Part shown: piece after piece, positions 17,634 to 26,961 of the stretch
How positions within the stretch are numbered: position 1 is the stretch's first letter
Layout: every line of letters begins with the position of its first letter
Assembly: GCA_947494715.1 (NCBI GenBank)
Contig: CANLWG010000001.1
Location: 1,013,380 to 1,077,379 of the forward strand
Source of the DNA: an uncultured Flavobacteriaceae bacterium
GTDB taxonomy: Bacteria > Bacteroidota > Bacteroidia > Flavobacteriales > Flavobacteriaceae
Reading direction: 5' to 3'
Length of the DNA: 64,000 bases
Position numbers and translations under genes: made by a program
The notes under the pieces: model-generated
The model's input: the letters and a program-made list of their open reading frames with translations, nothing else
What the model was told of the DNA's origin: nothing
Databases searched by the model: none

Positions 17634-17999
17634 TCAAAAAATTTTAGGTAGATAAATGATAAGCCCAACGATGGAAGCCGCTACGGAAACCAACATGACC
17701 GCTCCTGCCGAAATATCCTTGATAAAACCGATTTTGGGATCAAACTCCGGTTGTATGTAATCCGCAAGTTTTTCAATGGCCGTGTTAAGACCTTCAATGC
17801 CCAACACTAGTGCAATGGCCAGAATTTGCAAAATCCATTCCGTGGAAGAAATTTCATAGTAGAATCCTGCCGCGGTTACCAACAAGGCAAGAAAAATTTG
17901 GATTTTGATACTGGCCTCGGTCCGGATCAATAGCAAAGCACCTTTAAGTGCATAACCCACCCCATTCAACCGATTACGCAGAAAGGACTCCTTAGGCAT
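17634..17999 (-). CDS. dgkA: Diacylglycerol kinase, DgkA type
   Basis: This is a 121-residue membrane protein with three membrane segments. Family motifs are 'LIRTEASIKIQIFLAL' and 'GIEGLNTAIEKLADYI'. It phosphorylates diacylglycerol or undecaprenol at the inner membrane to recycle lipid. The start overlaps the tpx stop by 8 bp, so the two are cotranscribed. The family is clear; lipid specificity is not. Confidence 0.9.
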   Translation of the reverse strand: MPKESFLRNRLNGVGYALKGALLLIRTEASIKIQIFLALLVTAAGFYYEISSTEWILQILAIALVLGIEGLNTAIEKLADYIQPEFDPKIGFIKDISAGAVMLVSVAASIVGLIIYLPKIF

Positions 18000-18498
18000 C
18001 CATTAATGCTTCAAGTGCAGCCTTATAGTTGGGTTCGTCTACAGTTTCGGGCACCTGTTCCGTATGTACAACATTTCCGCCTTCATCAAGGACTATCACA
18101 GATCTAGAAAGTAAGGAACGTAAAGGTCCATCCGTGAATTCTACCTGATACGCCTTACCAAAATCCCCATCTCTAAAATCGGACAACATAACCACATTTT
18201 CAATGCCCTCGGCGCCACAAAAACGGTTTTGTGCAAAAGGAAGATCCTTGGAAATGCATAGCACCACAGTGTTTTCCAACTCTGCCGCTTCCTCATTGAA
18301 TTGCCTTACGGATTGTGCACATGTTCCGGTATCAATACTTGGAAATATATTTAATACTACCTTTTTTCCTGTATAGTCGGATAAGGAAGCATCGGATAAA
18401 TCGGTTTTTGTCAAGTTAAAATTGAGCGCTTTGCTTCCGTTGGAAGGCAAGTCACCAATAGTATGTATTTCATTCCCTTTAAGCGTTACTGTTGCCAT
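17992..18498 (-). CDS. tpx: Thiol peroxidase (atypical 2-Cys peroxiredoxin)
   Basis: The ATG at 18498 gives the usual Tpx start (MATVTLKGNEIHTIGDLP) and 168 residues, the normal length; a further 22 codons upstream are unlike the family. The peroxidatic Cys is in 'IDTGTCAQSVRQFN' and the resolving Cys in 'FAQNRFCGAEG'. The enzyme reduces alkyl and hydrogen peroxides in the cytoplasm using thioredoxin. Confidence 0.93.
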   Translation of the reverse strand: MATVTLKGNEIHTIGDLPSNGSKALNFNLTKTDLSDASLSDYTGKKVVLNIFPSIDTGTCAQSVRQFNEEAAELENTVVLCISKDLPFAQNRFCGAEGIENVVMLSDFRDGDFGKAYQVEFTDGPLRSLLSRSVIVLDEGGNVVHTEQVPETVDEPNYKAALEALMDA

Positions 18499-18613
18499 GA
18501 ATTTATCGATTTTAATTTTGTGTGAAATTATGAAATATTGAAATGATATGTAAACAATCCACATAGAAAATATTGAAATTTTCTAAGGACAAAAAAATAA
18601 TATTATCGGCTCC

Positions 18614-20101
18614 TTAATGGGCCAAAGAAGTAGTCAATTGTTTTATCTTTATTCGGAATAAAGCGAAAATCAAGGTCATGAAAGGACTCAGCCAATTGAA
18701 TATGGCATAGAAGAAATATTCGCCTACACTTACACCAAGTACCCCACTATGATAGGCACCACAGGTGTTCCAGGGAATCAAGACCGATGTTACGGTACCG
18801 GAATCCTCCAGGGTGCGACTCAGATTTTCTGGGGCCAATCCCCGATCCCTATACGCCTTGGCAAACATCTTCCCCGGAACAACAATGGCCAAGTATTGAT
18901 CAGAAGCCGTAACGTTCAAGGCCAAACAACTGGCTACCGTACTGGCAAAAAGTCCAAAGACGGATTTGGCCATGGCCAATAACGAACTGCTGATACGGGA
19001 CAAGGCTCCGATACCATCCATAATACCCCCAAAGACCATGGCACAAACGATAAGCCAAATTGTACCCAACATGCCCGACATCCCTTTAGCCGAAAATAAA
19101 TCATTAAGGGCTACATTATCCGTAGGGACGGAAGTTTGCACGGTAATTGCTTTTAAAATACCCTTGTAACCGGACTCGAAGGAAAGGCTTTTCGAATTTG
19201 TGATCCCAGCGACTATCTCGGGTTGAAACAAAAGCGCAAAAAGAGCACCCAAAAGTGTACCTATTAATAAAGCTGCCAAAGGCGGGGTCTTTTTTACAAT
19301 AAGGAAAATGACCGCTAAAGGTACTAGGAACAGCCATCCATTAATGTTAAACGAAGCATCAATGGAGGCCAGAATTGAATCGATATCCGCGGTACCGCTG
19401 GTATCCAAGGTGAATCCTATGATTATGAATACGATTAGGGTAACGGTAATTGTGGGGACCGTGGTGTACAACATATATCGGATATGATTAAATAGCTCCC
19501 CACCGGCCATGGCCGGAGCCAGATTGGTAGTGTCGCTCAAAGGCGAAAGCTTGTCCCCAAAATAGGCGCCGGAAAGTACGGCACCAGCGGTCATTCCTAA
19601 CGAAATGTCCAGGGCATCCCCAATACCTATAAGGGCTATACCTACTGTAGCAGCGGTCGTCCAACTACTACCCGTGGCAATGGAGATAATGGCACAAATA
19701 ATAACACATGCCGCCAAAAATATAGTGGGATTCAATATTTGTAGTCCATAATAGATCATAGCGGGAATTATTCCGCTTATCAACCAGGTTCCTGCCAGGG
19801 CACCTACCATTAAAAGGATAAGCAATGCTCCGGTAGTAGATTTCACATTTTCCGATACTTCGGTCAGCATGGTCTTGTAGGAGACTTTATTGAAGAAACC
19901 TACAATAGCAGCTACTGCACCACCCAATAAAAGAATAAATTGATTGGAACCACTAAGTGCGTCGTCACCAAAAACATAGACATTGTAGGCCAGCATGCCC
20001 ACTAGGGCAACAACCGGAATTAAGGCTTCCCAAATGTTAAGCTCCTTATTTTCTACAATGGTTTCATCTTTTTGGTGCTTAGCGGATTTTGGGTCCTTCA
20101 T
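18614..20101 (-). CDS. Na+/H+ antiporter, NhaC family
   Basis: This 495-residue inner-membrane protein has about 11-12 segments. Family text includes 'ATGSSWTTAATVGIALIGIG', 'GAYFGDKLSPLSDTTNLAPA' and 'TVTSVLIPWNTCGAYHSGVL'. NhaC transporters exchange Na+ (or, in related members, amino acids such as malate/lactate pairs) for protons, suiting a marine lifestyle. It stands alone; 116 bp separate it from tpx. Confidence 0.88.
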   Translation of the reverse strand: MKDPKSAKHQKDETIVENKELNIWEALIPVVALVGMLAYNVYVFGDDALSGSNQFILLLGGAVAAIVGFFNKVSYKTMLTEVSENVKSTTGALLILLMVGALAGTWLISGIIPAMIYYGLQILNPTIFLAACVIICAIISIATGSSWTTAATVGIALIGIGDALDISLGMTAGAVLSGAYFGDKLSPLSDTTNLAPAMAGGELFNHIRYMLYTTVPTITVTLIVFIIIGFTLDTSGTADIDSILASIDASFNINGWLFLVPLAVIFLIVKKTPPLAALLIGTLLGALFALLFQPEIVAGITNSKSLSFESGYKGILKAITVQTSVPTDNVALNDLFSAKGMSGMLGTIWLIVCAMVFGGIMDGIGALSRISSSLLAMAKSVFGLFASTVASCLALNVTASDQYLAIVVPGKMFAKAYRDRGLAPENLSRTLEDSGTVTSVLIPWNTCGAYHSGVLGVSVGEYFFYAIFNWLSPFMTLIFALFRIKIKQLTTSLAH

Positions 20102-20229
20102 ACTTCCTGTTTCAGTGGTCAGGTAATATTACGATTTTACATAAGGTTGTGCAAATAGGGTGTAGATATCCTATTCCAAATGTGTTTGAGTATCTGTTTC
20201 CAGAGTATGGTCAACCCAAAAAATCGTGG

Positions 20230-20237
20230 TATTTTTG
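20230..20237 (+). promoter_or_regulatory. -7 box of the lpd promoter
   Basis: TATTTTTG fits TAnnTTTG and lies 26 bp before the lpd ATG. I cannot see a clear -33 box. Confidence 0.35.
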
Positions 20238-20263
20238 TACTTCAAATTAAAGCAAATCACTAT

Positions 20264-21670
20264 ATGAATTCATATGATGTGGCCGTTATCGGCTCTGGAC
20301 CTGGAGGTTATGTTGCAGCTATCCGCTGTGCACAATTAGGAATGAAGACAGCGATTATCGAAAAATATTCCACCTTGGGCGGAACCTGCCTCAACGTGGG
20401 CTGCATACCTTCCAAAGCTCTATTGGATTCAAGTCATCACTATGAGGATGCCGTAAAACATTTTGAGGAACATGGGATAGAGATTCCCGGGGAAGTAAAG
20501 GTAAACTTGGAGCAGATGATTGCTCGGAAGCAAGGGGTAGTGGACCAGACGACCAAGGGTATCGAGTTTTTAATGAACAAGAACAAGATCGATGTTTATG
20601 AGGGTCTAGGCAGCTTCAAGGACAAAACCCATATTACTATCACGAAGAGCGACGGAAAAACGGAAACCATAGAAGCCAAGAACAGCATTATAGCTACGGG
20701 ATCCAAACCGTCTACCCTGCCTTTTATCAAAATTGATAAGGAACGTATTATTACGTCTACTGAAGCTTTAAAACTAAAGGAAATCCCGAAACATTTGATT
20801 ATCATCGGAGGTGGGGTTATTGGACTGGAGTTTGGCCAGGTATACAAGCGTTTGGGAGCGGAAGTTTCCGTAATCGAATATATGGACCGTATTATTCCTA
20901 CCATGGACGGTTCACTCTCCAAGGAACTCATGAAGGTGATGAAAAAACAAAAGACGAAGTTTTATTTGTCCCATAAAGTAAAGGCCGTTGAGCGTAAGGG
21001 CAATGAGGTTGTGGTAAAGGCCGATGATAAAAAAGGACAGGAGGTAGAGTTCAAAGGCGATTATTGCCTTGTATCCGTTGGTCGACGGCCATACACGGAT
21101 GGGCTTAATGCTGAGGCTGCCGGAGTCAAAATTGATGATCGGGGTAGGGTAGAGGTAAACGAACATTTACAGACCAATGTGGCTAATATATATGCCATAG
21201 GCGATGTTATCCGTGGTGCCATGTTGGCCCATAAGGCAGAGGAGGAAGGAACCTTGGTCGCTGAAACTTTAGCCGGACAAAAACCACATATCGATTACAA
21301 CCTTATTCCAGGGGTGGTCTATACTTGGCCGGAAGTAGCTGCTGTAGGGAAGACGGAAGAGGAATTGAAAGAAGCTGGTGTGGCATATAAAGTGGGCCAA
21401 TTTCCGATGCGCGCTTTGGGGCGTTCCCGAGCCAGTATGGACATCGATGGGTTTGTAAAGATTTTGGCCGATGCAAAAACGGATGAAGTATTGGGAGTGC
21501 ATATGATCGGGGCGCGCTGTGCAGATTTGATAACGGAGGCCGTAACCGCTATGGAATTCCGTGCTTCTGCAGAGGATATCGCTAGGATGAGCCATGCACA
21601 CCCTACCTACGCGGAAGCCGTTAAGGAGGCTGCTTTGGCAGCCACGGCGGATAGGGCGTTACATATCTAG
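20264..21670 (+). CDS. lpd: Dihydrolipoyl dehydrogenase (E3)
   Basis: The ATG at 20264 (MNSYDVAVIGSGPGGYVAAI) is preferred because it places the FAD GxGxxG motif at residue 10; the 28 codons upstream look non-coding. The redox pair is in 'GGTCLNVGCIPSKAL', the NAD site in 'IIIGGGVIGLEFGQVYKRLG', and the C-terminal interface and active His in 'SHAHPTYAEAVKEAAL'. At 468 residues it has normal length. It reoxidises lipoamide of 2-oxoacid dehydrogenases or the glycine cleavage system. No E1/E2 genes are adjacent. Confidence 0.95.
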   Translation: MNSYDVAVIGSGPGGYVAAIRCAQLGMKTAIIEKYSTLGGTCLNVGCIPSKALLDSSHHYEDAVKHFEEHGIEIPGEVKVNLEQMIARKQGVVDQTTKGIEFLMNKNKIDVYEGLGSFKDKTHITITKSDGKTETIEAKNSIIATGSKPSTLPFIKIDKERIITSTEALKLKEIPKHLIIIGGGVIGLEFGQVYKRLGAEVSVIEYMDRIIPTMDGSLSKELMKVMKKQKTKFYLSHKVKAVERKGNEVVVKADDKKGQEVEFKGDYCLVSVGRRPYTDGLNAEAAGVKIDDRGRVEVNEHLQTNVANIYAIGDVIRGAMLAHKAEEEGTLVAETLAGQKPHIDYNLIPGVVYTWPEVAAVGKTEEELKEAGVAYKVGQFPMRALGRSRASMDIDGFVKILADAKTDEVLGVHMIGARCADLITEAVTAMEFRASAEDIARMSHAHPTYAEAVKEAALAATADRALHI

Positions 21671-21795
21671 GGAATGTTGTATCGTTCTTTTGCGTGATTG
21701 TTGTTCCTGCCGAACGTTGATTATGCGATATGTAGATTGTTATGCCTTTGCTTTGCCATTGGTTTTAGTAGTAACAACTTGTAGCGTTAATGGCT

Positions 21796-22659
21796 TCAAT
21801 TAATCCATTCCTTGATTTTTAATTGTATTTCGGCATATGAATTTTTGGGAGGCATATGCTTTGAACCGTTCAAAAAATGTACCTCTTTAAGATTATTGAA
21901 AAGCAACTTGCTTTTTTCCGCCACCTTTTTACCCGGAAAGAAAACATCATCCAAAGCCGCAATAATATAAACGGGCTTGTCAAACTGGGCTATGTCCTTT
22001 CTTTTCAACAAAGTTGGTATTTTAGTATCAAGCTTTACGCCTAACATTAACGACTTCAGTAGCTGAAACAAAAACTCATCCTCCTCCGGGGCAAAGGCAT
22101 TCGTAAAGGCCCTAAGGTGTTTATCTTTCTTGGTTATCTTAAAGTGCAAAAGGGGAATTGTAAGTTTTGTAATTGAATCCCAAATTTCACCATTTACGAT
22201 ACCGCTTGGAACAACAAAAATGCATTTTTCCACTCTTTTGGGTCTATGGACAATTAGTTTTTGAGCAATAAATGCACCATAGGAAATGCCTATAATATTC
22301 CCTTTTTCAATATTCAATTTTTCCAGGACTTCATCCGCCCAAATGGCGTAAGAATCATCTTTTGTATTTATTTTCGTTTCCGCGCTTTTTGTAACTTGTC
22401 CTATGGTGTCAATTGCAAATAGGGAATACAGATTCCGCAATTCTTTAATGGCTTCCAATGTAAGCGGTGCTCCCGCATTAAATCCATGAAACAAAACAAT
22501 TGGTTTGCCATTTGGATTACCGGTTTGGATCACTCTAGTTCTTCCAAATTGGGTGTCGACATCCATTTCTGTATATTCGATGTGTAAACTTTCCAATTTT
22601 TCTTCGTAGAGTTTCATTAAGCCTTTTTTGGCCTGCTCGCTCTTGTATATGGTTCTCAT
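21796..22659 (-). CDS. Alpha/beta hydrolase
   Basis: This 287-residue protein shows the oxyanion strand 'PIVLFHGFNAGAPLT', the nucleophile elbow 'GISYGAFIAQKL' (Ser of GISYG), an acid near 'YIIAALDDVFFPGK' and catalytic His near 'FLNGSKHMPP'. It is a cytoplasmic esterase/lipase-like enzyme of unknown substrate. It is divergent from the TetR gene with 73 bp between them, the usual layout for local repression by the TetR protein. Confidence 0.8.
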   Translation of the reverse strand: MRTIYKSEQAKKGLMKLYEEKLESLHIEYTEMDVDTQFGRTRVIQTGNPNGKPIVLFHGFNAGAPLTLEAIKELRNLYSLFAIDTIGQVTKSAETKINTKDDSYAIWADEVLEKLNIEKGNIIGISYGAFIAQKLIVHRPKRVEKCIFVVPSGIVNGEIWDSITKLTIPLLHFKITKKDKHLRAFTNAFAPEEDEFLFQLLKSLMLGVKLDTKIPTLLKRKDIAQFDKPVYIIAALDDVFFPGKKVAEKSKLLFNNLKEVHFLNGSKHMPPKNSYAEIQLKIKEWIN

Positions 22660-22695
22660 GATGTTAAATTATGTGTCAAATATAGAATAAAAACC

Positions 22696-22724
22696 TTGAA
22701 TTTAGTCCATTTGGCCTATTTTTG
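22696..22724 (+). promoter_or_regulatory. Promoter in the hydrolase/TetR divergent intergenic region
   Basis: TTG at 22696-22698 and TATTTTTG at 22717-22724 make a good Bacteroidota promoter for the TetR gene. The predicted transcript start is only a few bases before the ATG at 22733, implying a very short leader. Confidence 0.45.
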
Positions 22725-22732
22725 AAAATAAT

Positions 22733-23341
22733 ATGGGTACAAGAGAAAGAATAAAGCGCAAAGCAACGGATTTGTTTAATCAAAAGGGCGTTAAAAATGT
22801 TACTTTAAGGGAGGTGGCTACAGTTCTGGAAAAGAGTTATGGAAATGTTACTTATTACTACAAAACAAAAAATGACCTTATTCTTGAATTGTTTGAGGAC
22901 ATGACGATTGAAACCACTGAAATTATGAAATCATTCCAATTCCAAAACTTGCTTCATGGAATTTTGGATGCGCCCCAAAAAACATTTGATATTTCAATGA
23001 AATACTTATTCTTCTATGTGGATTATGTCGAGATTAGGAGGAGTTATAAGGCCGTTTATTTAAAAGCTGAAGAAAATAATGCTTTTAGGAAAAAGAATTT
23101 CATGAAGGTTTTGGAACAACTACAAATTCAAGGAATATTGAGAGAAGAGCTGACAGCTGATGACTTGAACTATTTAATGGATTTAAGCGGTGCTATGAGG
23201 ACTTTCTTTTTTCTTAATCTCCGTCCAGAAAATTTTGCAGATCTGGAACTGAAAGCTAAGTATACCAACTATGTAAACAATCTGCTAATGCCTTATCTTA
23301 CCATAAAGGGGTTACTAGAATATAAGGCCTATTTAAAATAA
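22733..23341 (+). CDS. TetR family transcriptional regulator
   Basis: This is a 202-residue protein. The N-terminal TetR helix-turn-helix is clear: 'RIKRKATDLFNQKGVKNVTL', then 'REVATVLEKSYGNVTYYYKT' and 'KNDLILELF'. The C-terminal effector domain is all-helical and unspecific. It probably represses itself and the divergent hydrolase. The ligand is unknown. Confidence 0.85.
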   Translation: MGTRERIKRKATDLFNQKGVKNVTLREVATVLEKSYGNVTYYYKTKNDLILELFEDMTIETTEIMKSFQFQNLLHGILDAPQKTFDISMKYLFFYVDYVEIRRSYKAVYLKAEENNAFRKKNFMKVLEQLQIQGILREELTADDLNYLMDLSGAMRTFFFLNLRPENFADLELKAKYTNYVNNLLMPYLTIKGLLEYKAYLK

Positions 23342-23401
23342 TTTGATTTAGCAATGCACCTTTGATGTACCCAACAATGTCCAATAGGAGTCCGCTTGGC
23401 A

Positions 23402-23773
23402 TTAATACATCGTATTCGGGTTGGCCGAGACCTCGGGAATCTGTTGTATGGCGTCCCAGTGCTCGCATATTTTTCCGTTAGCATCAAATCTAAAAAAATC
23501 CATGGTCACATATTCATCGTTTCCTGGCCAAATCTGATGTGTATGTAGCGCTACCAAATCACCTTCGCCAATACATCGAACAAATTCGATGGACTTTTCA
23601 GGATATTCTGTCTGCATTCTTTCAAAGTAGGTTATGAACCCTTCCGTACCGTCGGCCACATCAGGGTTGTGTTGAATGTAGGTGTTGCCCACATACTGCT
23701 CTACCGCTTTTCTCGGGTTACCTTCATAGGCCATTTTATAGAAAGCTATTGCATTTTGTTTGTTTTCTTCCAT
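23402..23773 (-). CDS. SnoaL-like / NTF2-fold protein
   Basis: This is a 123-residue protein with the SnoaL polyketide-cyclase-like pattern: 'AIAFYKMAYEGNPRKAVEQY', 'YIQHNPDVADGTEGFITYF' and 'DFFRFDANGKICEHWDAIQQ'. Members of this cone-shaped fold are small enzymes or binding proteins; close relatives are often annotated as ester cyclases of unknown role. The substrate is unknown. Confidence 0.8.
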   Translation of the reverse strand: MEENKQNAIAFYKMAYEGNPRKAVEQYVGNTYIQHNPDVADGTEGFITYFERMQTEYPEKSIEFVRCIGEGDLVALHTHQIWPGNDEYVTMDFFRFDANGKICEHWDAIQQIPEVSANPNTMY

Positions 23774-23822
23774 CTATATTTCTTATTTCTGTTAATGGTA
23801 TAGCCTAAGGTTTAATGGGATC

Positions 23823-24716
23823 CTATTCCAGATATTTGGATAAAACCTCAGGGGTATTTTCGATTTTCCTGTAAAATATGTCCTTGAAATAGACAACGGC
23901 ACCTTCTGATTGAAGCGTTAGCCTGCCCGAAACCAGAGGTTCCATGGTTGCACCGTTTTTGTAAAATGAATTTAGGACAATCATATTTATCTTTCCATTT
24001 ATCATGTGTACCGCATGATTTTCCCAACAGATAAGCTCCAGGGTATTCCATTCCCCATGAGGTTTTTCGTTGTACGGATTTGCTATTACGATTTGCCATT
24101 CGTCCTTACCCTCAAAATGGTGTAGCCCTGCATTTTGATCAAATAGCAACATGGTGTCCTTTAAAGTACTTACTAGATGCTCCAAATAGGGTTTCGCTTT
24201 CTTAATGGCCGTAGGAATAGCAGTGGTCGGAGAGGAAGGGATATCTAAAATCACGTTTTTTGCCCAATAACTGCCTACGTCCCCCTCATGGATTTGTAAT
24301 TCGTGCCTCACCTTTCCCTGATGGTATAGAATGCCCCCATCTTTGGGACGGCCTTCCATCCATTTCCACTTTAAATCGCCCCATTTGAATTTCAATTTAA
24401 GGTGATAGTCGGCCAAACTATCCTTGAGAATCAATCCACCGATTACCTCTCCCGATATTCGGATTACGTTTTCATGATCAAGAGTGTCAATAGTAAATAC
24501 ATCCAAAGGGTCATTATATCCCAAGCCCTCCATATAATTGCCCAAGGAATCTTTTTTTAACCCTTGAACATGTACGGAAGAGTCCGGTACGCCCAAGTAA
24601 TGTTTAAATGCAAGGGTATCTTCTCCTTGATAGATTGGAATCCATTTGTCTTCCTTGCAATTGAATGTTATCAACGCAAATAAGAAAAAGGCTGTTTTAA
24701 AATACCTCATAAACAT
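23823..24716 (-). CDS. DUF1080 (3-keto-disaccharide hydrolase-like) lipoprotein
   Basis: This 297-residue protein has a lipoprotein-type signal (RYFKTAFFLFALITFNC). The jelly-roll domain carries DUF1080 text: 'VIRISGEVIGGLILKDSLAD', 'YHLKLKFKWGDLKW', 'GGILYHQGKVRHELQIHEGD', 'GEWNTLELICWENHAVHMIN' and 'LTLQSEGAVVYFKDIFYRKI'. Members hydrolyse 3-keto-glycosides or bind carbohydrate. It should face the periplasm or cell surface. A start at Met3 is equally possible. Confidence 0.85.
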   Translation of the reverse strand: MFMRYFKTAFFLFALITFNCKEDKWIPIYQGEDTLAFKHYLGVPDSSVHVQGLKKDSLGNYMEGLGYNDPLDVFTIDTLDHENVIRISGEVIGGLILKDSLADYHLKLKFKWGDLKWKWMEGRPKDGGILYHQGKVRHELQIHEGDVGSYWAKNVILDIPSSPTTAIPTAIKKAKPYLEHLVSTLKDTMLLFDQNAGLHHFEGKDEWQIVIANPYNEKPHGEWNTLELICWENHAVHMINGKINMIVLNSFYKNGATMEPLVSGRLTLQSEGAVVYFKDIFYRKIENTPEVLSKYLE

Positions 24717-24788
24717 TATTTAATTGTATTTCAGTATAAATAAAAAATAAAAGCGTCTTTTAGAACCACATTCATATACAGTATACCT

Positions 24789-26552
24789 TCACTTTTGATC
24801 ATACGGAATATAATTTTCCCATTCCCAAGGGGTATAGGTATCACCAAGGGCAACTTCCAATAATTCCTTGAAAATGCCTTCCCCGTTATCACTATTGGTC
24901 ATGATCATTATACCCTTTCCAGCTTGGGGAAAGACAACCGAGTAGTGCTGAAATCCATCACCATGCCCTTCTTTGAAAGCTGCAGTTCCATAAGGTGTTT
25001 TAAATAGGCCCCAACCTAATCCATAGCTTAATTGAATGGCATCATAAAGTGTGGTCTCTTCATTGGATAGTGGTCCGAATTGCATTGTGGAACGTATCCT
25101 GATCTGTGGTCTGAACAACTCTGCCCAAGATGTTTTGGAAATAAGTTTTTCCTGTAATACGGCTTCCAAAAATTTGGTGTAATCCAATGCACTGGTCTCC
25201 AGGGTACTAGGTCCTCTAGGTTCATTATCCGTATCCTTGAGGTAAAGTTCTCCCGAACCGGAATGACCATAGGCAAAGTCTTTTTCAAAATGTTCATACC
25301 ACCGGTAACCCGAGCTTTTCATACCAATTGGTTTAAAAATGTATTCTTGGGCCAAAGGCTCTAAATTTTTGTTGAGAATTTTCTCCAAGATTACTTGTAG
25401 GTACACCATTCCTTCTCCCGAATATTGGTAACGACTGCCAGGTTCAAACTTTACCTTTAGTTTTTTACCCTCTTCATACCATCTCCAATTGGGAAATCCC
25501 GTTGTATGCGCCAGACACATTCGAGCGGTGATTTTGTGATATAAGGTATCCGAGGCTAAATCTGAAAAATCATCGTGCCATCGCGCCAAAGGCTTGTATT
25601 CATGTATTTTTTGGGGCAGATAAGATTCCAATGGCGTATCCAGATCAATGATTCCTTCCTCGACCAGTTTCATGACCAACACTGCAAAAACAGCCTTGCT
25701 AAAAGAAGCGCCATAGATATTGGTAGAATCGGTCAATGGTAATTTATTTTTAAAGTCTCGATATCCGAAAGTCTTTTGATAGGTGACGGTATTCTTATTG
25801 AAGATAGAAACTGCCATACCGTGTACTTGGGCATCGGTCATCAGTTGTTCAATTTTTGTGGTCAAGGAATCCTTAGTGATGGTAGTTTCGGACAATCGAG
25901 ATATATTCCGGGAATCTGCGGAGTTACAGCCTATAAAACCAAAAACACAAAAAACGAGAATAGACCCCATGATTTTGGAGCTTTTATCTCTTCTTTTTTT
26001 TAAAAAGGGAAATGCCAAGGGATAATAACACTTTTGGGAGTTTAAGGCAGTTACAATATTGATTATTGTAACAATTAGGGTAAATGGAATTACGGCCATA
26101 AAAAAGAAAAACCCCCAACCTTCAATGGTAACAAGGGCGATAAGGGACAAAACGAACAGGAGGGTCATCGTAATCTGAAAGTTTATAACCTTTCTGCCAT
26201 GTTCATCATAAATGGGATTGTCCTCCCGTTTATGGATCCAAAGAAATAAAGGAAATAGTACGTTGCATAAGGGGAGCACCAACCCCAAAATAGGTGTACT
26301 GTGTAACAACAACAGCCATTTTTTCTGGAGGTTTTCAGTTTTGGGATTTTCAAGGACAAGAAGATCTTCAACTTCTATTTCGAGGGCGGCGGCCAGTAGT
26401 TTTATGGTTTGTAGGTGTGGGTTGGTGTCCCCTTTCTCAATGCGTTGTATGGTGCGCACCGCCACATTGGTCTTTTCGGATAAATCTTCCTGCGAATACC
26501 CTTTTAGCTTACGTTGATAGGTTAGATTTTTGGCCAGCGAATAGTTTTCCAT
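24789..26552 (-). CDS. Fusion: XRE helix-turn-helix + DUF4870 membrane domain + class C beta-lactamase-like hydrolase
   Basis: This is one uninterrupted 587-residue frame. Residues 9-65 form an XRE DNA-binding domain ('GYSQEDLSEKTNVAVRTIQR'). Residues 76-170 are a DUF4870-type membrane domain ('DEHGRKVINFQITMTLLF'). At Met195 a basic patch (KKRRDKSSK) and hydrophobic stretch end in a lipobox-like FIGC (Cys209), exactly like a lipoprotein signal. Residues 230-587 are a serine hydrolase of the beta-lactamase/PBP class with the nucleophile motif S283-FS-K286, a YSG motif at 377-379 and a HGDG segment at 530-533. Regulator-DUF4870 proteins and serine hydrolases are both common alone; here they are joined. 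Either an internal start at 25970 also makes a lipoprotein hydrolase, or the chain is a membrane sensor-regulator. Confidence 0.8.
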   Translation of the reverse strand: MENYSLAKNLTYQRKLKGYSQEDLSEKTNVAVRTIQRIEKGDTNPHLQTIKLLAAALEIEVEDLLVLENPKTENLQKKWLLLLHSTPILGLVLPLCNVLFPLFLWIHKREDNPIYDEHGRKVINFQITMTLLFVLSLIALVTIEGWGFFFFMAVIPFTLIVTIINIVTALNSQKCYYPLAFPFLKKRRDKSSKIMGSILVFCVFGFIGCNSADSRNISRLSETTITKDSLTTKIEQLMTDAQVHGMAVSIFNKNTVTYQKTFGYRDFKNKLPLTDSTNIYGASFSKAVFAVLVMKLVEEGIIDLDTPLESYLPQKIHEYKPLARWHDDFSDLASDTLYHKITARMCLAHTTGFPNWRWYEEGKKLKVKFEPGSRYQYSGEGMVYLQVILEKILNKNLEPLAQEYIFKPIGMKSSGYRWYEHFEKDFAYGHSGSGELYLKDTDNEPRGPSTLETSALDYTKFLEAVLQEKLISKTSWAELFRPQIRIRSTMQFGPLSNEETTLYDAIQLSYGLGWGLFKTPYGTAAFKEGHGDGFQHYSVVFPQAGKGIMIMTNSDNGEGIFKELLEVALGDTYTPWEWENYIPYDQK

Positions 26553-26673
26553 GGTTCTGATTTTTGTTCACTACAAAACTATCAATGACATCCGGTCTTT
26601 ATCGTGACATTTAGGTGTCACCTATATGTCATTTACCGTATTTACAGTGCTTTTGGGGATATTCAGAAAAAGA

Positions 26674-26910
26674 TTATCCGTTATGGGAGCCATCACAAAA
26701 GGGTGGGGTGCCGGTCTGTTTACAAGTACACAGCCACGCCTCTTTAGTCTCCTCTGCCTCAAAGACCAAAGGAGGTGTGGCTTTGTTAGCCCTATGGGAG
26801 CCATCACAAAAAGGCTGTTCGCTACTGTGGCTACAACTGCACCAGGAATAGCGTTTTCCAGTTTCAAGATTTACAGGAATAGGGGAATATTTTGTATCGC
26901 TCATATCCAA
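26674..26910 (-). CDS. CDGSH iron-sulfur domain protein (two domains)
   Basis: This 78-residue protein has two CDGSH motifs: 'CSCSHSSEQPFCDGSH' and 'CTCKQTGTPPFCDGSH'. Each binds a 2Fe-2S cluster by three Cys and one His, as in mitoNEET relatives. The protein is cytoplasmic, with a redox or cluster-transfer role. Met3 is an alternative start. It lies 121 bp upstream of the fusion gene's start, in the same direction. Confidence 0.88.
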   Translation of the reverse strand: MDMSDTKYSPIPVNLETGKRYSWCSCSHSSEQPFCDGSHRANKATPPLVFEAEETKEAWLCTCKQTGTPPFCDGSHNG

Positions 26911-26961
26911 TTGTTTTTAGACGAAAATACACAATAGGGCAATAGAGGAAAAAGGGAGCGA

